From contig DLGD01000037.1 of the NCBI GenBank assembly GCA_002482505.1, positions 1 through 64,000 on the forward strand: DNA of 64,000 bases, in the 5' to 3' direction. The translations under genes and the position numbers were made by a program. A model generated the notes under the pieces. That model was not told where the DNA came from. It searched no databases and saw only the letters and a program-made list of their open reading frames with translations. Origin of the DNA: Christensenella sp. UBA7703 (lineage in GTDB: Bacteria > Bacillota > Clostridia > Christensenellales > CAG-138). This document shows positions 63,048-64,000 of the stretch, one piece after another; position 1 is the first letter of the stretch; each line of letters opens with the position of its first letter.

Positions 63048-64000
63048 TTATGATTTTTTCTCGTGATAGCTTTGCTCGGTGTTAACGCTCCAGATGTTTT
63101 CGCGTCCGGGTTGACCTGTGCGGATGCTTTCCACCGCCTCAAACGCCGTTGCCATCGAGTGATCCATGTTGTTGTAGCGGTGTTGCCCGTTGCGCCCAAT
63201 GCAATAAAGGTTTTCGATGCTGTCGAGATACGTTTTTAGGGTATCGATCTCGTCATAGGTGTCAAAATAGGCGGGATATGCCTTCTGTACCCGCTCCCGG
63301 CAACTGCTGAGAATAGGAGTATCGGCAGAGATGATCCCGATATGAACCAGCTCCTCCACCGCAAGAGAGATGCAAGCTTCTTCGCTCATCGACCAGAAGT
63401 CATCGCCTTCGGCGCAAAAATACTCAAGCCCGATCCAGACCGTGTTGAGCGGGTCTTTCACCATATAGGGAGACCAATTGTTGAAAATCTGCACGCGGCC
63501 GAGCTTCACACCCTGATCCTGCACATAGATCCAGCAATCGGGCACGATGTTTCCGAGGGTTTTCATGCCGGTCGAGTTGGTGATTTTTAGCCGCTCGACC
63601 AGCAGCCCGACGGTGACAAAATCCCGATAAGGAAGGCCGGTTGTGATCCTTCGAATCTCCGCCGGAACTTCCGGCAGCCCTTCCACAAGGGCGCAAAGCG
63701 GCATGGACGAGAGTACAAGGTCGCAGGGGAACGATTCGTCCCCGCAGTTGACCGCTGTGATTCGGTTTTGTTCAACGGAAAAGCCGGTCACTTTTTTGCT
63801 AGACAGCACCTCGCCGCCGCGCGCAAAAACCTCTTGGCAAACCGTTTCCCAAAGCTGGCCGGGGCCAAACTTCGGATAAGCAAACTCTTCGATGAGGGAC
63901 GTTTCCACGGTGCGCTTGCTGGCGGGCAGAAGCCGCTGGAGAATGTTTTTGAGGAGCGCGAGGATCGAAAGTCCCTTGACCCGCTGCGCACCCCAGTCGG
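63048..64000 (-). CDS. FAD-dependent amine-oxidase/protoporphyrinogen-oxidase-like protein, partial
   Basis: The C-terminal 317 or so codons of a flavoprotein that runs off the right edge; the frame is open to base 64000, so the GTG at 63908 is not the start. Visible features are AYPKFGPGQLWETV, the second FAD-domain strand CDLVLSSMPL, and the C-terminal FAD site IENLYCIGRNGQHRYNNMDHS. This is the pattern of NAD(P)/FAD-dependent oxidoreductases near UDP-galactopyranose mutase and found in polysaccharide gene clusters. The N-terminal GxGxxG loop is outside the window. Linked to gtrA, a role in surface glycan synthesis is likely but unproven. Confidence 0.85.
   Translation of the reverse strand, partial: DWGAQRVKGLSILALLKNILQRLLPASKRTVETSLIEEFAYPKFGPGQLWETVCQEVFARGGEVLSSKKVTGFSVEQNRITAVNCGDESFPCDLVLSSMPLCALVEGLPEVPAEIRRITTGLPYRDFVTVGLLVERLKITNSTGMKTLGNIVPDCWIYVQDQGVKLGRVQIFNNWSPYMVKDPLNTVWIGLEYFCAEGDDFWSMSEEACISLAVEELVHIGIISADTPILSSCRERVQKAYPAYFDTYDEIDTLKTYLDSIENLYCIGRNGQHRYNNMDHSMATAFEAVESIRTGQPGRENIWSVNTEQSYHEKKS

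Overview
This window looks like a chromosomal segment of an anaerobic, Gram-positive (monoderm) Clostridia-type bacterium. The evidence is strong AGGAGG ribosome sites, GNAT/ANTAR/BMP-ABC gene families typical of Clostridia, a type III glutamine synthetase, a flavodiiron-rubredoxin fusion protein, and a Tad pilus locus with no outer-membrane secretin gene. The DNA is moderately G+C rich. A Christensenellales/Oscillospirales-like host would fit, but no rRNA or other taxonomic marker is present, so this is inference. There are no tRNA or rRNA genes, no recognisable insertion sequences and no CRISPR array.

Layout. 1-4.8 kb: end of a sugar catabolic operon (rhamnulokinase, short-chain dehydrogenase, PHP-domain protein, zinc-type alcohol dehydrogenase). 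5-13.4 kb: an acetyltransferase, a SulP anion transporter, a duplicated-domain membrane protein (DUF1576 type), a decayed phosphotransferase, a GH3 beta-glycosidase and a GGDEF diguanylate cyclase. 13.6-21 kb: Tex, a domain-swapped XdhC, cysteine synthase, TcdA, an MFS exporter and two small proteins. 21-25.7 kb (minus): a BMP-type nucleoside ABC transporter. 26.3-32.6 kb: a nitrogen locus with asnB and type III glnN on the minus strand, divergent from a short type I glnA plus an ANTAR-domain protein; the intergenic DNA holds clear promoters, attenuator-like hairpins and a repeated hairpin element.

32.7-48.8 kb: an FAD oxidoreductase, a TetR regulator, an SCP2 protein, an M24 peptidase-like protein, an ECF sigma/anti-sigma pair, a five-domain flavodiiron protein, an NAD-binding reductase, an LRR lipoprotein, a polyprenyl-phosphate sugar transferase, a split transketolase and a small lipoprotein. 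49-52.5 kb: a small acetyltransferase, signal peptidase I and a secreted NlpC/P60 wall hydrolase. 53.3-62.4 kb: a complete monoderm Tad/Flp pilus operon preceded by a class I cyclic-di-GMP riboswitch and an intrinsic terminator, followed by DUF192 and DivIVA-like genes. 62.6-64 kb (minus): GtrA and an FAD-dependent amine-oxidase-like protein that runs off the window.

The two most coherent systems are the c-di-GMP-controlled Tad pilus (a diguanylate cyclase is also encoded at 12.2 kb) and the glutamine/asparagine locus, where two glutamine synthetases, a glutamine-dependent asparagine synthetase, an ANTAR RNA-binding protein and several structured leaders or trailers sit within 6 kb. All start sites, promoters and RNA structures were read by eye; no database search or folding program was run.
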